64,000 bases of DNA, taken from assembly GCF_018736065.1 (NCBI RefSeq), contig NZ_CP076128.1, positions 3,573,501 to 3,637,500 of the forward strand, given 5' to 3'. The notes beneath the pieces were generated by a model that saw nothing but the letters and a program-made list of their open reading frames with translations, had not been told where the DNA came from and made no database searches. A program made the translations under genes and the position numbers. Source of the DNA: Flammeovirga kamogawensis. Lineage in GTDB: Bacteria; Bacteroidota; Bacteroidia; Cytophagales; Flammeovirgaceae. This document shows positions 18,615 to 27,290 of the stretch, piece after piece. Position 1 is the first letter of the stretch; each line of letters opens with the position of its first letter.

Positions 18615-19565
18615 CTAAACAGTTTTAAGTGTATTATTCATCATTGCTTTTCTAACTTCAATTACTTTTGATAATCCATCTTCAAGTAAAGTGAAGTCAC
18701 GATCAAGAATTTCTTTTAGTTTTTCTACATCAGGTTGTCTTCTCGACATATCACCTTCTTTTAAAGGTGGTAAATAGATAATTTCTGATTTAGAATTAGT
18801 GGTTTTGATAATTAACTCAGCTAACTCCTTAATTGTAGAAATTCTATCATTACCTACGTTTATAACATCATTTACAACAAGGTTTTCTTCTAACATAGAA
18901 AGAGTAGCTTCAACGTTGTCTTCTATATAAAAGAATGTTCTTGTTTGAGAACCATCTCCATAAATAGTAATTGGCTCATCTCTTAATGCAGCATCAATAA
19001 ATTTAGACATTACAAAGTCAGTACTTTGTTTTGGTCCGTATGTATTGAAGAAGCGTAGAATAGTATAATCTAAATTAAACTCTTGCTTAAAAGATCTACA
19101 ATATGCTTCACCTAAATTTTTAACGATTGCATAAGGTAACCTTGAGTTTAATGGTGTAGTATGTTCATGTTGTGGTAAATGAACTGGCTCACCATAAACT
19201 TCAGAAGAAGAAGAGTAGAATACTCTTTTTACACCCGTATTTTTACTAAGGCGTAATACGTTTTCAATACCTTGAATATCTTCTAAAACTAAAACTGGGT
19301 TATCTAATGTTCTTTTAACACCAACAACGGCAGCATAATGGAATACGTAATCAAAATTATGAGATGTCATGATCGCTGCAATCTCATCGTATTTATTTAC
19401 GTCACACTTAATAAATTTACAGTTGGGATGTTTCGGTACTTTCCACTGAGCACCAGTTAGAAAATTATCTACACAAACAACTTGATATTTAGGATTTTCT
19501 AATAATTTATCTGCTAATGAACTAGGTACAAAACCTGCACCACCAGTAATTAATATTTTTGTCAT
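18615..19565 (-). CDS. NAD-dependent epimerase/dehydratase (extended SDR, sugar nucleotide)
   Basis: The 316-residue extended short-chain dehydrogenase probably acts on a nucleotide sugar for surface polysaccharide synthesis. The Rossmann motif GGAGFVP is at 8-14, where the third glycine of the usual GxxGxxG is proline. The active-site triad is intact: Ser119-121 (SSSSEVYGEP) and Tyr145-xxx-Lys149 (YAIVK). The substrate-domain block GDGSQTRTFFYIEDNVEA is typical of GalE/UDP-glucuronate-modifying enzymes. Whether it is an epimerase, decarboxylase or dehydratase cannot be told. It lies 109 bases downstream of the TrkA-type gene, and no glycosyltransferase is adjacent. Confidence 0.85.
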   Translation of the reverse strand: MTKILITGGAGFVPSSLADKLLENPKYQVVCVDNFLTGAQWKVPKHPNCKFIKCDVNKYDEIAAIMTSHNFDYVFHYAAVVGVKRTLDNPVLVLEDIQGIENVLRLSKNTGVKRVFYSSSSEVYGEPVHLPQHEHTTPLNSRLPYAIVKNLGEAYCRSFKQEFNLDYTILRFFNTYGPKQSTDFVMSKFIDAALRDEPITIYGDGSQTRTFFYIEDNVEATLSMLEENLVVNDVINVGNDRISTIKELAELIIKTTNSKSEIIYLPPLKEGDMSRRQPDVEKLKEILDRDFTLLEDGLSKVIEVRKAMMNNTLKTV

Positions 19566-19674
19566 ATGATTGATTCAGTTAAAAAATAACCGTCAGTTTT
19601 GTAATATTTACAAATCTAATAATAATATTAGATAAGGATAATTAATTGTAGAGTGATTTCCGTCAAATAACTAT

Positions 19675-20376
19675 TTAACTATTTATTTCAAGAAATTTAT
19701 TAATAGCTTCTTTTTTAGCCATTAGAATAAATTTATCACCTCTTTGGATTGTAGTATTTGTATCTTTTGGATTTCGAATTAAATGATCTACTTCTTCTTT
19801 AAAACCTAGTTTGTTATATTCTTCATAAGTACGTCTGAGCGCAATTAATTCAATATCAAAAGAGTCTTCAAGATTTAGGTCGTCAATAAATTTTCCAAAA
19901 GTACGTAATGGAGCTAAAACTTCTACAATATCATAATCATCTGGTAATGATATGAACGATTGTATTTCTGGATTTAGAAGCATTTCTGCTGTCATCTTAC
20001 CCACTTCATCTTCTGGGAGAATAATTTCAGTTACTCCTAATTTCTGAAGTATAATTTTTTGTTGTTCACTTACTGCTCTCGCAATAATTCTCTTTACTTT
20101 AAGCTCTAGTAATAATACAGTTGTTAGTAAAAGCCCTTCAACATTTTCTCCAATAGCAAGCAATACAGCATCCATTTCATGAATGGATTGTGAACTTAAT
20201 GCTTTAATATCTGTAGAGTCCAAAGCAACAGCATAAGCAACATCGTCTTTAACAACGTCAACACGTTCGATTTCTCTGTCGATTGCCATTACTTCGGCTC
20301 CTAGTTTAGATAAATTTTTAGCAACTGATGTACCAAACTGACCTAAACCAATAATTGCAAATTTCCCCTCAGCCAT
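19675..20376 (-). CDS. TrkA/KtrA-type potassium transport regulatory protein (RCK)
   Basis: The 233-residue soluble protein has an RCK_N Rossmann domain (GLGQFGTSVAKNL at 9-21, acidic AIDRE ending strand 2) and an RCK_C domain (about 140-233, ending with the RGDKFILMAKKE strand). Such proteins gate K+ channels or Trk/Ktr transporters in response to nucleotides. The membrane partner (TrkH/KtrB) is not in this neighbourhood. It follows the uridine kinase gene by 50 bases on the same strand and may be cotranscribed with it. Confidence 0.88.
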   Translation of the reverse strand: MAEGKFAIIGLGQFGTSVAKNLSKLGAEVMAIDREIERVDVVKDDVAYAVALDSTDIKALSSQSIHEMDAVLLAIGENVEGLLLTTVLLLELKVKRIIARAVSEQQKIILQKLGVTEIILPEDEVGKMTAEMLLNPEIQSFISLPDDYDIVEVLAPLRTFGKFIDDLNLEDSFDIELIALRRTYEEYNKLGFKEEVDHLIRNPKDTNTTIQRGDKFILMAKKEAINKFLEINS

Positions 20377-20426
20377 TTTTATTTACTTCTAGTAATTATC
20401 TGATTTCAGAATGGAAAAGTAGGAGG

Positions 20427-21041
20427 TTATATTTTCTGATGCAAGAATGTTTTGACAACATCTAAAGCAATATCAAAATTTCTGTCATTTCTAACTATAA
20501 TATCAACATTCTCTTTATGAGGTTTGATATAGTTTTCATAAGCAGGCATTACGTGGTTTTCGTAACGGTAAAGAACATCATTAATATCGTAACCTCTTTC
20601 AACGTTATCTCGTCTAATTCTACGGCTAAGTTTTAGATGTGCTTTTGCTTCAATAAAAAGTTTTAAATCAATTATATCCAATACTCTTGGGTCATGAAAA
20701 ACAAAAATACCTTCAAGTATAATTACTTTTTTAGGAGTAAAAGTAAGCATCTTAGGTTTTGCAGCAGCATTATTAAATGTGTACTCTTGAATGTGTACAT
20801 CTTCTCCATTTTTTAATTTGCGAAGATCTTGATAGAATTTTTCTAAATCTATAGAATAGGGAGTATCAAAATTTTTGATCCCTTTAGCATCTTCCGGTTG
20901 CTTATCTTTTTCGATATAATAATTGTCTTGAGATACAGTACAAATATTCTCTTCACCAATAAGTTCAGTAAGGTTTTCGATAAACGTAGTTTTTCCAGAA
21001 CCACTACCACCTGTAATGCCTACAATAAAAGGAGTTTCCAT
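20427..21041 (-). CDS. udk: Uridine kinase
   Basis: The 204-residue enzyme phosphorylates uridine and cytidine to UMP and CMP in pyrimidine salvage. The P-loop GGSGSGKTT is near the N-terminus (11-19), followed by the QDNYY substrate block (about 39-43), the FDTP motif (about 59-62) and EGIFVFHD. RRIRRDNVERG forms the lid region. The length is normal. A TAnnTTTG-like box (TATTTTTG on the minus strand, 21073-21080) lies upstream. Confidence 0.92.
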   Translation of the reverse strand: METPFIVGITGGSGSGKTTFIENLTELIGEENICTVSQDNYYIEKDKQPEDAKGIKNFDTPYSIDLEKFYQDLRKLKNGEDVHIQEYTFNNAAAKPKMLTFTPKKVIILEGIFVFHDPRVLDIIDLKLFIEAKAHLKLSRRIRRDNVERGYDINDVLYRYENHVMPAYENYIKPHKENVDIIVRNDRNFDIALDVVKTFLHQKI

Positions 21042-21072
21042 TAAAATTTATGCTTTTGATTTAAAACCGGGT

Positions 21073-21080
21073 CAAAAATA
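21073..21080 (-). promoter_or_regulatory. Possible TAnnTTTG box of udk
   Basis: TATTTTTG on the minus strand, 32 bases before the udk start codon. No well-spaced -33 element is seen. Confidence 0.35.
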
Positions 21081-21198
21081 AGCATTCATTGTTACAAATC
21101 AGTTTTTTATAAATATCTATTAGAATAAATCCCATTAATCTTATAAAAATATAAATGATTAAGGACGATAAAAGTGAAAAAATACCTAATTATGGTTA

Positions 21199-21229
21199 TT
21201 GATCGAAATCGTATATATCTATACATTTG
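21199..21229 (+). promoter_or_regulatory. Promoter of a small RNA
   Basis: TTG (21199-21201) and TACATTTG (21222-21229) spaced 20 bases form a Bacteroidota promoter. The predicted start is near 21235, about 200 bases before the next protein gene, and a terminator follows at 21354. Confidence 0.6.
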
Positions 21230-21233
21230 CGTT

Positions 21234-21382
21234 AGACTAATGATTCTTTACTCATGTTTTTCCACAGCGGAGAAAGTCGAATGACTTTATGTACTGAAAG
21301 TGTATCAAAAAATTACCTTTACCCAACTGTTACTAGCAAGCTTTAAAAATATAAGAGAAGTCAATATGGCTTCTCTTTTTTT
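21234..21382 (+). ncRNA. Candidate small non-coding RNA of about 150 bases
   Basis: A transcript is predicted from the promoter at 21199-21229 to an intrinsic terminator at 21354-21382. It holds no credible reading frame. A perfect internal hairpin AAAGTC-GAAT-GACTTT lies at about 21272-21287, and CTAGC near the 3' end can pair with GTTAG at the 5' end. It lacks the SRP RNA signature and is too short for tmRNA. A 6S-like RNA or a family-specific small RNA is possible, but I do not recognise it. Confidence 0.55.
21354..21382 (+). terminator. Terminator of the candidate small RNA
   Basis: AGAGAAGTCA and TGGCTTCTCT pair over ten bases with a three-base loop (21354-21376), then TTTTTT. It ends 53 bases before the next start codon. 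Confidence 0.8.
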
Positions 21383-21435
21383 GTTTAAATCATTAAATTT
21401 CACTACTTTATAGATAAGTCAAATTACTAATTACT

Positions 21436-22752
21436 ATGAATACCAACCGTTTTATAAAAATGATGTTGGTGAACATGCTACTATTTTTCTTATCACTTAC
21501 TAACATTTGTAAAGCACAAAAAGCAACCGTTCACCTAAAAAATCTTGCATTTAAAGATTCTTCAACACGTTCTGTTCAGATACCTTTCCAATTGGTTAAC
21601 AACTTAATGGTTATACCTGTTCGTGTAAATAATTCTGATACTTTACATTTTATTTTTGATTCTGGGGTATCCTACATTATTCTATCAGATCAAGAAACAG
21701 CCAAACAATTAAATTTATCAACTCGTAAAATTCGTAGAATAAAAATTAATGGTTTTGGTGAGAAAGGTGATGTGAGTGCATTTCATTCTTGGGGCAATAA
21801 AGTTGATTTAAAAGGAATAGAAGGTCTAAATCAAGATGTTATCTACCCTAGTAAAGATATTTTGAATTTATCAACCAATATGGGAATGAAGATTCATGGA
21901 TTAATAGGGGCCTCTATCTTTAACAATTTTATTGTTGGGATTGATTACAGACGAAAGGTATTGACATTATACGAAAAAGAATATTACAGTCTTAAAAAGC
22001 GTGATCGATTTAAAAGAAAATTTGAATCTTTTACTATTGATGTTAAAAGGAATAGATCTTTCTTGCTAACAAAAATAGCATCAAAAGAAACTAATAAAGA
22101 ACATAGTGTATCTTTATTAATTGATACAGGTGCAAGCCATGCTTTATCTATATTAGAATCTGACCATCATCCATTAAAGGCATCAATTAAAGCAATAAGA
22201 GACCACATGGGGGTTGGTATTGGAGGTGATCTGTATGGAAAGGTAAACCGATTAGATTATTTAAACATAGGTTCATTCTCTTTAGAGGGGCCAATTGTAA
22301 AATATCCAGAAAAAACCTCTATGAGTATTGGCGTAACTGATACCACAAGGCATGGTAGTTTAGGTGGTGAAGTTTTAAGACGTTTTTATGTAATCTTAGA
22401 TTACCACAATAAAGAGATTCTTTTAAAGAAAAATGCTAATTATAAAGAAGATTTTTTATACAATTATATTGGGTTAGAGTTTACAAAGCCATACCCTGGG
22501 TTACCGCTATTTCAAGTATCAAAAGTAAGGGGGGAGTCTCCTGCTGGGCGTGCTGGGATAATAGAGGGAGATCGATTAGTAAAAATAAATGGATTCATTA
22601 CATCTACAATGTCGGCAGATGAGATAAGAATGCTATTTAGAGGTAGACATGGGAAAAAATTATCATTACATATTGAAAATAATAAAGGAGAAAGTAAAAA
22701 ATACTACCTCACTTTAGAAGATCCATTTAAAGTAGCAGCAAACGAATTTTAA
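21436..22752 (+). CDS. Secreted retropepsin-like aspartic protease with PDZ domain
   Basis: The 438-residue product has a signal peptide (about 1-27, ending ICKA), two retropepsin-like aspartic protease halves in one chain and a C-terminal PDZ domain (about 345-430: GRAGIIEGDRLVKING, the carboxylate-binding style loop). The catalytic-type motifs are DSG at 75-77 (FIFDSGVS) and DTG at 230-232 (LLIDTGAS). Each is followed by the hydrophobic-hydrophobic-Gly segment (GLIGASIF; SLGGEVLRRF) expected downstream. Periplasmic or surface proteolysis is inferred; the substrate is unknown. The stop codon overlaps the end of the convergent birA gene by four bases. Confidence 0.82.
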   Translation: MNTNRFIKMMLVNMLLFFLSLTNICKAQKATVHLKNLAFKDSSTRSVQIPFQLVNNLMVIPVRVNNSDTLHFIFDSGVSYIILSDQETAKQLNLSTRKIRRIKINGFGEKGDVSAFHSWGNKVDLKGIEGLNQDVIYPSKDILNLSTNMGMKIHGLIGASIFNNFIVGIDYRRKVLTLYEKEYYSLKKRDRFKRKFESFTIDVKRNRSFLLTKIASKETNKEHSVSLLIDTGASHALSILESDHHPLKASIKAIRDHMGVGIGGDLYGKVNRLDYLNIGSFSLEGPIVKYPEKTSMSIGVTDTTRHGSLGGEVLRRFYVILDYHNKEILLKKNANYKEDFLYNYIGLEFTKPYPGLPLFQVSKVRGESPAGRAGIIEGDRLVKINGFITSTMSADEIRMLFRGRHGKKLSLHIENNKGESKKYYLTLEDPFKVAANEF

Positions 22753-23525
22753 TAGAGGTGTTTTACTTCTTTAAAAGCATAATTTTTAATTTTTTTGTCA
22801 TCCTTAGCAATTGAAAGACAACCATTTTCATCAACTCCTAAAATTTGACCTTGAAATTGTATAGAAGTTCCATCTTTTTTATACTCTTCAAAAGATCCAA
22901 TTTCTTGGTACCAAAATAAGTGTGTATAATATTCTTTACGTAACGCAGCGTAACCTTTATTTTTTAATTGTAAATACCTGTCTTCAATATGTTCTAAGAG
23001 AGATTCTGTGACTATACGAATCTGAAATTTTTTATTTAATTCCATAAACAAAGAGGTAGCAGGGAAGTTACCTTTAAAAGCTTTTTGATTAATATTTAAT
23101 CCAATGCCAACAATAGTATGGTCAATATTTTTTCCAATAATGAAGTTTTCAATTAAAATACCACAAACCTTTTTCTGATTTATAAGAATATCATTAGGCC
23201 ATTTTATTTTTGTACCTCTTGGAACAATAGAAGAAATAGTATCGTAAACAGCTAAAGAGATAGCAACATTTAGATGAAATTGATGACGTGCTTCTAAAAA
23301 AGAAGGACGTAGAAATACAGATAAAGTGATATTAGCATTTTGTTCACACTCCCATGTATTTCCTCTCTGACCTCTACCTTTTGTTTGTTCAGTTGTTACT
23401 AATACGGTTCCTTCTGCTAACTTTTTTGATGCATATTTATTTAAAGCATCGTTAGTTGAGTGACAAGAAGGCATATATATGACACTTTTTCCGATAAAAG
23501 ACGTATTGGCAGAGATATTATTCAA
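22749..23525 (-). CDS. birA: Biotin--[acetyl-CoA carboxylase] ligase
   Basis: The enzyme activates biotin with ATP and attaches it to a lysine of biotin carrier domains. The 258-residue protein has only the ligase and C-terminal domains, with no N-terminal DNA-binding domain, so it is not a BirA-type repressor. The motifs are GRGQRG (50-55, the biotinyl-AMP loop), KWPNDI and CGILIE, and the C-terminal SH3-like domain (about 215-258). The gene is convergent with the protease gene (overlap of four bases) and divergent from rsfS across 173 bases. Confidence 0.92.
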   Translation of the reverse strand: MNNISANTSFIGKSVIYMPSCHSTNDALNKYASKKLAEGTVLVTTEQTKGRGQRGNTWECEQNANITLSVFLRPSFLEARHQFHLNVAISLAVYDTISSIVPRGTKIKWPNDILINQKKVCGILIENFIIGKNIDHTIVGIGLNINQKAFKGNFPATSLFMELNKKFQIRIVTESLLEHIEDRYLQLKNKGYAALRKEYYTHLFWYQEIGSFEEYKKDGTSIQFQGQILGVDENGCLSIAKDDKKIKNYAFKEVKHLY

Positions 23526-23698
23526 CTATTTATTACTTTTGTTTATAAAACTATATTTATTTTGCGCAAATTCAATTGAGTACTGATTTTGCAGTGCAAT
23601 TATACAAGATTCGAGGTAAATAATAACAAATCATTTTATTTACCTGACTAAATTAAAAAATAAGCTTTAGATAAAGGGTTAGACCTTTAATATAAAAT

Positions 23699-24067
23699 AT
23701 GAAAGATAAATCAGTAGGCGCAGAAGAGTTAGCACACATTGTTGCAAAAGGAATGCAAGAAATTAAGGCTCAAAACATAGAAATCTTAGATTTACGAAAA
23801 GTTAAGAACGGCGTAACAGATTTCTTTGTAATTTGTACCGCCTCTTCAGATACGCAGTTAGATTCTATTAAGGATAGTATTGAGAAAGAAGTAAAAGATA
23901 CGGTTGGTGAAAAACCTTGGGCAACAGAAGGTGTTGGAACGCAAGGATGGGCATTACTAGATTATATTAATGTAGTAGCACATGTTTTTCTACCAAAGAA
24001 GAGAGAATTTTATGCTCTTGAAGAATTATGGGGTGATGCGAAAGTATTCAAATTACCAAATCAATAA
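23699..24067 (+). CDS. rsfS: Ribosomal silencing factor RsfS
   Basis: The 122-residue protein binds L14 on the large subunit and blocks subunit joining when nutrients are scarce, by family knowledge. The signature segments are VTDFFVICTASSDTQ (about 38-52), PWATEG and WALLDYINVVAHVF with the final YALEELWGDA. The gene is 35 bases before ftsH, so they likely form an operon, a pairing often seen in this phylum. Confidence 0.93.
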   Translation: MKDKSVGAEELAHIVAKGMQEIKAQNIEILDLRKVKNGVTDFFVICTASSDTQLDSIKDSIEKEVKDTVGEKPWATEGVGTQGWALLDYINVVAHVFLPKKREFYALEELWGDAKVFKLPNQ

Positions 24068-24102
24068 AAGAAATTATTACACAATAGATCAAATACTCTA
24101 GG

Positions 24103-26130
24103 ATGGATCAGAACAAAAGGAAAATTCCTAAAAATCCTTTGCCTAAAAAAAATAATTACCAAGTAGGAATGTTAATAGCATTAATATTGGTGGTTGTTGG
24201 ATTGGCATATTTTAGTAAGAGCAGTACTACAGAAACAACAACTTTACACGACTTTAAGACAATGCTTAAAGATGGTGATGTTGATGAAATAACTATAGTT
24301 AATAATAGATGGGTTGAAGTTGTTTTAAATCAAGATGCTCTTAAAAAGAGTAAGTATAAAGATATAAAAGAAGAAAGAAGCCCATTTTCTGTTGTAAAGC
24401 AAGAACCTAATTATCGTTTTCAAATTGCATCAGCAGATCACTTTTTAAAAGTACTTGATGAAGCTCAAGCAAACTTGCCTGATGCACAAAAAGTACCTTA
24501 TGAAGTAGATACTAGAGAGAGTTTCGGTACTTGGTTTATGAGTTCTGGATTCTTATTAGTGTTATTATTTGGTTTCTGGTTCTTAATGAGAAGAATGGCA
24601 GGCGGCGGAGCTGGTGGCCAAATCTTTAACATTGGTAAGTCAAAAGCTCAAATGTTTGATGCTGACCATATGAAAGTTACATTTAAAGATGTAGCAGGAT
24701 TAGATGAGGCAAAAGAAGAAGTTGAAGAAATTGTTGATTTCTTAAAGAACTCAAAGAAATATACAGACCTAGGTGGTAAAATTCCAAAAGGTGTTTTACT
24801 AGTAGGCCCTCCTGGTACAGGTAAAACTTTACTAGCAAAAGCAGTAGCAGGCGAAGCAGGTGTTCCTTTCTTCAGTATGTCTGGTTCTGACTTTGTAGAA
24901 ATGTTTGTAGGTGTAGGTGCAGCACGTGTGCGTGATCTATTTAAACAAGCAAAAGAAAAAGCGCCTTGTATTATCTTTATTGATGAGATTGATGCAATTG
25001 GTCGCTCAAGAGGTAAAGGTTCTATGCCAGGATCTAACGATGAGCGTGAAAACACATTAAACTCTCTATTAGTAGAAATGGATGGTTTTGGTACAGATTC
25101 AGGAGTAATTATCCTAGCTGCAACTAACCGCCCAGATGTATTAGATAGTGCGTTAATGAGAGCAGGTCGTTTTGACCGTCAAATCTCTATTGATAAGCCA
25201 GATATTAATGGTCGTGAGCAAATATTTAAGGTGCATTTAGGTCCTATTAAAGTTGACAAAAGTGTTAACCCTAAAGAATTAGCTACACAAACGCCAGGTT
25301 TTGCAGGTGCTGAATTAGCAAACGTATGTAACGAAGCAGCTTTAATCGCAGCTCGTAACAATAAACCTGCTGTTGATATGGATGATTTTATGCAAGCAAT
25401 CGATCGTGTGATTGGTGGCCTTGAAAAGAAAAATAAAATTATTTCTCCAGAAGAGAAGAAGATTGTTGCTTATCACGAAGCAGGTCACGCTGTAACAGGT
25501 TGGTTCTTGGAACATGCAAACCCACTAGTGAAAGTAAGTATTGTTCCTCGTGGTGTTGCTGCATTAGGATATGCTCAATATTTACCTAAAGAGCAATATT
25601 TAAATACTACTGAAGAAATGATGGATGAGATCTGTATGACACTTGGTGGTCGTGCAGCTGAAGAAATCATCTTTGGAAGAATTTCTACAGGTGCTTTAAG
25701 TGATTTGGAGCGTACAACTAAAATGGCTTACAGTATTGTTTCTATCTATGGTATGAACAATGAAATTGGACATTTATCTTTCTACGATCCAAACAGAAGT
25801 GAATATAGCTCTAGACCTTATTCTGAAGCTACTGCTGAAAAAATTGATCAAGAGGTAAAGAAATTGATTGATACAGCCTACCAACGTACTTTAGCCTTGT
25901 TAAGAGAGCATGGTGATGCGTTAGAGGCATTAGCACAGCAGTTATTAGAGAAAGAGGTACTTTACCAATTAGACCTAGTGAAATTGATAGGAGAAAGACC
26001 TTTTGATAAGCGTACAGTTTATCAAGAATTCACAGATGGTGATGTGGTAGACAGTGAAGAAGTTGAAAAACCAGATACTTCAGAACCTACTCAAGAGAAC
26101 AAAGAGGAAGCTCCGAAAGGAGATGCCTAA
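24103..26130 (+). CDS. ftsH: ATP-dependent zinc metalloprotease FtsH
   Basis: FtsH is a membrane-bound hexameric protease degrading damaged membrane and regulatory proteins. The 675-residue product has TM1 (about 21-38), a periplasmic domain, TM2 (about 145-162), the Walker A motif GPPGTGKT (235-242), Walker B FIDEID (about 292-297), the second region of homology around ATNRPDVLD...GRFDR (340-358) and the zinc site HEAGH (458-462). The tail is acidic and disordered. It is co-directional with rsfS and ends with a good terminator. Confidence 0.97.
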   Translation: MDQNKRKIPKNPLPKKNNYQVGMLIALILVVVGLAYFSKSSTTETTTLHDFKTMLKDGDVDEITIVNNRWVEVVLNQDALKKSKYKDIKEERSPFSVVKQEPNYRFQIASADHFLKVLDEAQANLPDAQKVPYEVDTRESFGTWFMSSGFLLVLLFGFWFLMRRMAGGGAGGQIFNIGKSKAQMFDADHMKVTFKDVAGLDEAKEEVEEIVDFLKNSKKYTDLGGKIPKGVLLVGPPGTGKTLLAKAVAGEAGVPFFSMSGSDFVEMFVGVGAARVRDLFKQAKEKAPCIIFIDEIDAIGRSRGKGSMPGSNDERENTLNSLLVEMDGFGTDSGVIILAATNRPDVLDSALMRAGRFDRQISIDKPDINGREQIFKVHLGPIKVDKSVNPKELATQTPGFAGAELANVCNEAALIAARNNKPAVDMDDFMQAIDRVIGGLEKKNKIISPEEKKIVAYHEAGHAVTGWFLEHANPLVKVSIVPRGVAALGYAQYLPKEQYLNTTEEMMDEICMTLGGRAAEEIIFGRISTGALSDLERTTKMAYSIVSIYGMNNEIGHLSFYDPNRSEYSSRPYSEATAEKIDQEVKKLIDTAYQRTLALLREHGDALEALAQQLLEKEVLYQLDLVKLIGERPFDKRTVYQEFTDGDVVDSEEVEKPDTSEPTQENKEEAPKGDA

Positions 26131-26150
26131 ATTTTATAAATTTCAAAAGA

Positions 26151-26180
26151 AAGGTTATCTATTAAGATAGCCTTTTTTTG
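26151..26180 (+). terminator. Terminator of rsfS-ftsH
   Basis: AAGGTTATCT (26151-26160) and AGATAGCCTT (26165-26174) form a stem with loop ATTA, followed by a run of T. Confidence 0.8.
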
Positions 26181-26245
26181 TGTCGTATTTTTAATTTTGA
26201 TAATACATTGAATTCTAAAGTTTGGATAAATACAAAAAATATAGC

Positions 26246-26279
26246 TTCTTGCAAGAATTACATATTTTGTTTAAACAAA
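26246..26279. promoter_or_regulatory. Two palindromes, candidate MarR operators
   Basis: TTCTTGCAAGAA (26246-26257) is a perfect 12-base palindrome and TTTGTTTAAACAAA (26266-26279) a perfect 14-base palindrome. They lie 8 bases apart and end 13 bases before the start of a MarR family gene. MarR dimers bind such palindromes, often with a TTGCAA-like core, so autoregulation is likely but unproven. Confidence 0.5.
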
Positions 26280-26292
26280 TTATAAAGAAACT

Positions 26293-26748
26293 ATGTCAAT
26301 AGAGACGGATATCAACCAGAAAGAGTTTAAAACCTCTTTTCAGAAGGCTTATATAAATTTGATGTTTACAAATAATTGGATGTTAGGGAAAACCAAAACT
26401 TGGTTTAAACAGCATGGCATTACCCATCAACAATATAATGTTCTTCGTATATTGAGAGGAGCATATCCTAAATGCATGAACCCAGGAAGTATAAAGGAAG
26501 TAATGATTGATAAAAGCCCAGATTTAACGAGATTGATCGATCGGCTAATTGAGAAGGGATTTGTTCAAAGAGAAACGTGCGGAAGCAACAGGCGTAAAGT
26601 AGACGTGATTATAACGGATATAGGATTGGAGAAGCTAAGAGAATTAGATCCACATCAAGAAACTATAATAGAAACATTCAAAGAATTAACAGAGGAAGAA
26701 GCATCTCAGCTTAGTGATTTACTGGATAAACTTAGAGGTTCAAAATAA
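26293..26748 (+). CDS. MarR family transcriptional regulator
   Basis: The 151-residue winged-helix regulator has the DNA-binding block YNVLRILRGAYPKCMNPGSIKEVMIDKSPDLTRLIDRLIEKG-like at about 48-95. The wing is in RETCGSNRRKVDVIITDIG (the usual DRR basic wing is SNRRK here), and C-terminal dimerisation helices follow. Family members respond to phenolic compounds or oxidants. There is no adjacent target gene on the same strand, and two palindromes lie directly upstream, so the gene may mainly control itself plus distant targets. Confidence 0.88.
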   Translation: MSIETDINQKEFKTSFQKAYINLMFTNNWMLGKTKTWFKQHGITHQQYNVLRILRGAYPKCMNPGSIKEVMIDKSPDLTRLIDRLIEKGFVQRETCGSNRRKVDVIITDIGLEKLRELDPHQETIIETFKELTEEEASQLSDLLDKLRGSK

Positions 26749-26791
26749 AAAATGGTTGTTACTCCATCATTCAGTGGAGTTAACAACCATT
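26744..26791 (-). terminator. Terminator between convergent MarR and mini T9SS-protein genes
   Basis: AATGGTTGTT (26751-26760) pairs with AACAACCATT (26782-26791) and the inner ACTCCA with TGGAGT. On the minus strand the stem is followed by TTTTTATTTT. The stop codon of the minus-strand gene lies inside the stem. Confidence 0.7.
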
Positions 26792-27204
26792 CTTCTTGTT
26801 ACCCTATTTGTGCCATTTAGGATAGATACAAAATAAAGCCCTTCAGTAATTGTAGCTTTTGGTTTAAATTGGAATTGTACTGTTGGAGCATCCACAGATA
26901 AATCCATTCTGTAAACCAAATTCCCAATTGTGTTATACACTAAAACTTGAACAGGAAATGATTGATCAATTCCTTCAACCTTCATACTAACATCAATTGA
27001 ATTATCACGACTAATAACCGGGTTCGGCATTATTTCAAAACTCAAAGATTGTACTTTCTCTCCAGCTTTTAAAAACCTTTCAATAGGTGTGTTTTCATTT
27101 CTACCAAAAGAATTTACTGGTGATAAAATAATTGTACCTACAATAATTAAAGTAAAAGAGAGTGCGTACCTAATCAGAGAAATGTGATTTTCATGTGATT
27201 TCAT
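26767..27204 (-). CDS. Small secreted protein that is nearly only a T9SS type A sorting domain
   Basis: The 145-residue product has a long N-terminal hydrophobic signal (about 12-33). Next comes a short linker and then a segment from about residue 55 to the end (FEIMPNPVISRDNSIDV, VQVLVYNTIGNLVYRMDL, TEGLYFVSILNGTNRVTRRMVV) that matches the T9SS type A C-terminal domain pattern. There is no room for a passenger domain. It may be a remnant of a larger cargo gene, or a small exported protein of its own. It is single, with its own terminator, next to the tRNA-Lys array. Confidence 0.65.
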   Translation of the reverse strand: MKSHENHISLIRYALSFTLIIVGTIILSPVNSFGRNENTPIERFLKAGEKVQSLSFEIMPNPVISRDNSIDVSMKVEGIDQSFPVQVLVYNTIGNLVYRMDLSVDAPTVQFQFKPKATITEGLYFVSILNGTNRVTRRMVVNSTE

Positions 27205-27290
27205 GGTATTTAAATTGTAATTATTTTACATAAGCATATGTTTTTTGATGCTCTATTAATATGAGAAAAAAAACAGTGAGAATCAAATAA

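Noticed and set aside
24648-25361. Minus-strand frames inside ftsH
   Set aside because: Antisense shadows of the conserved AAA+ and SRH regions, with Ser/Pro-rich composition and no domains.
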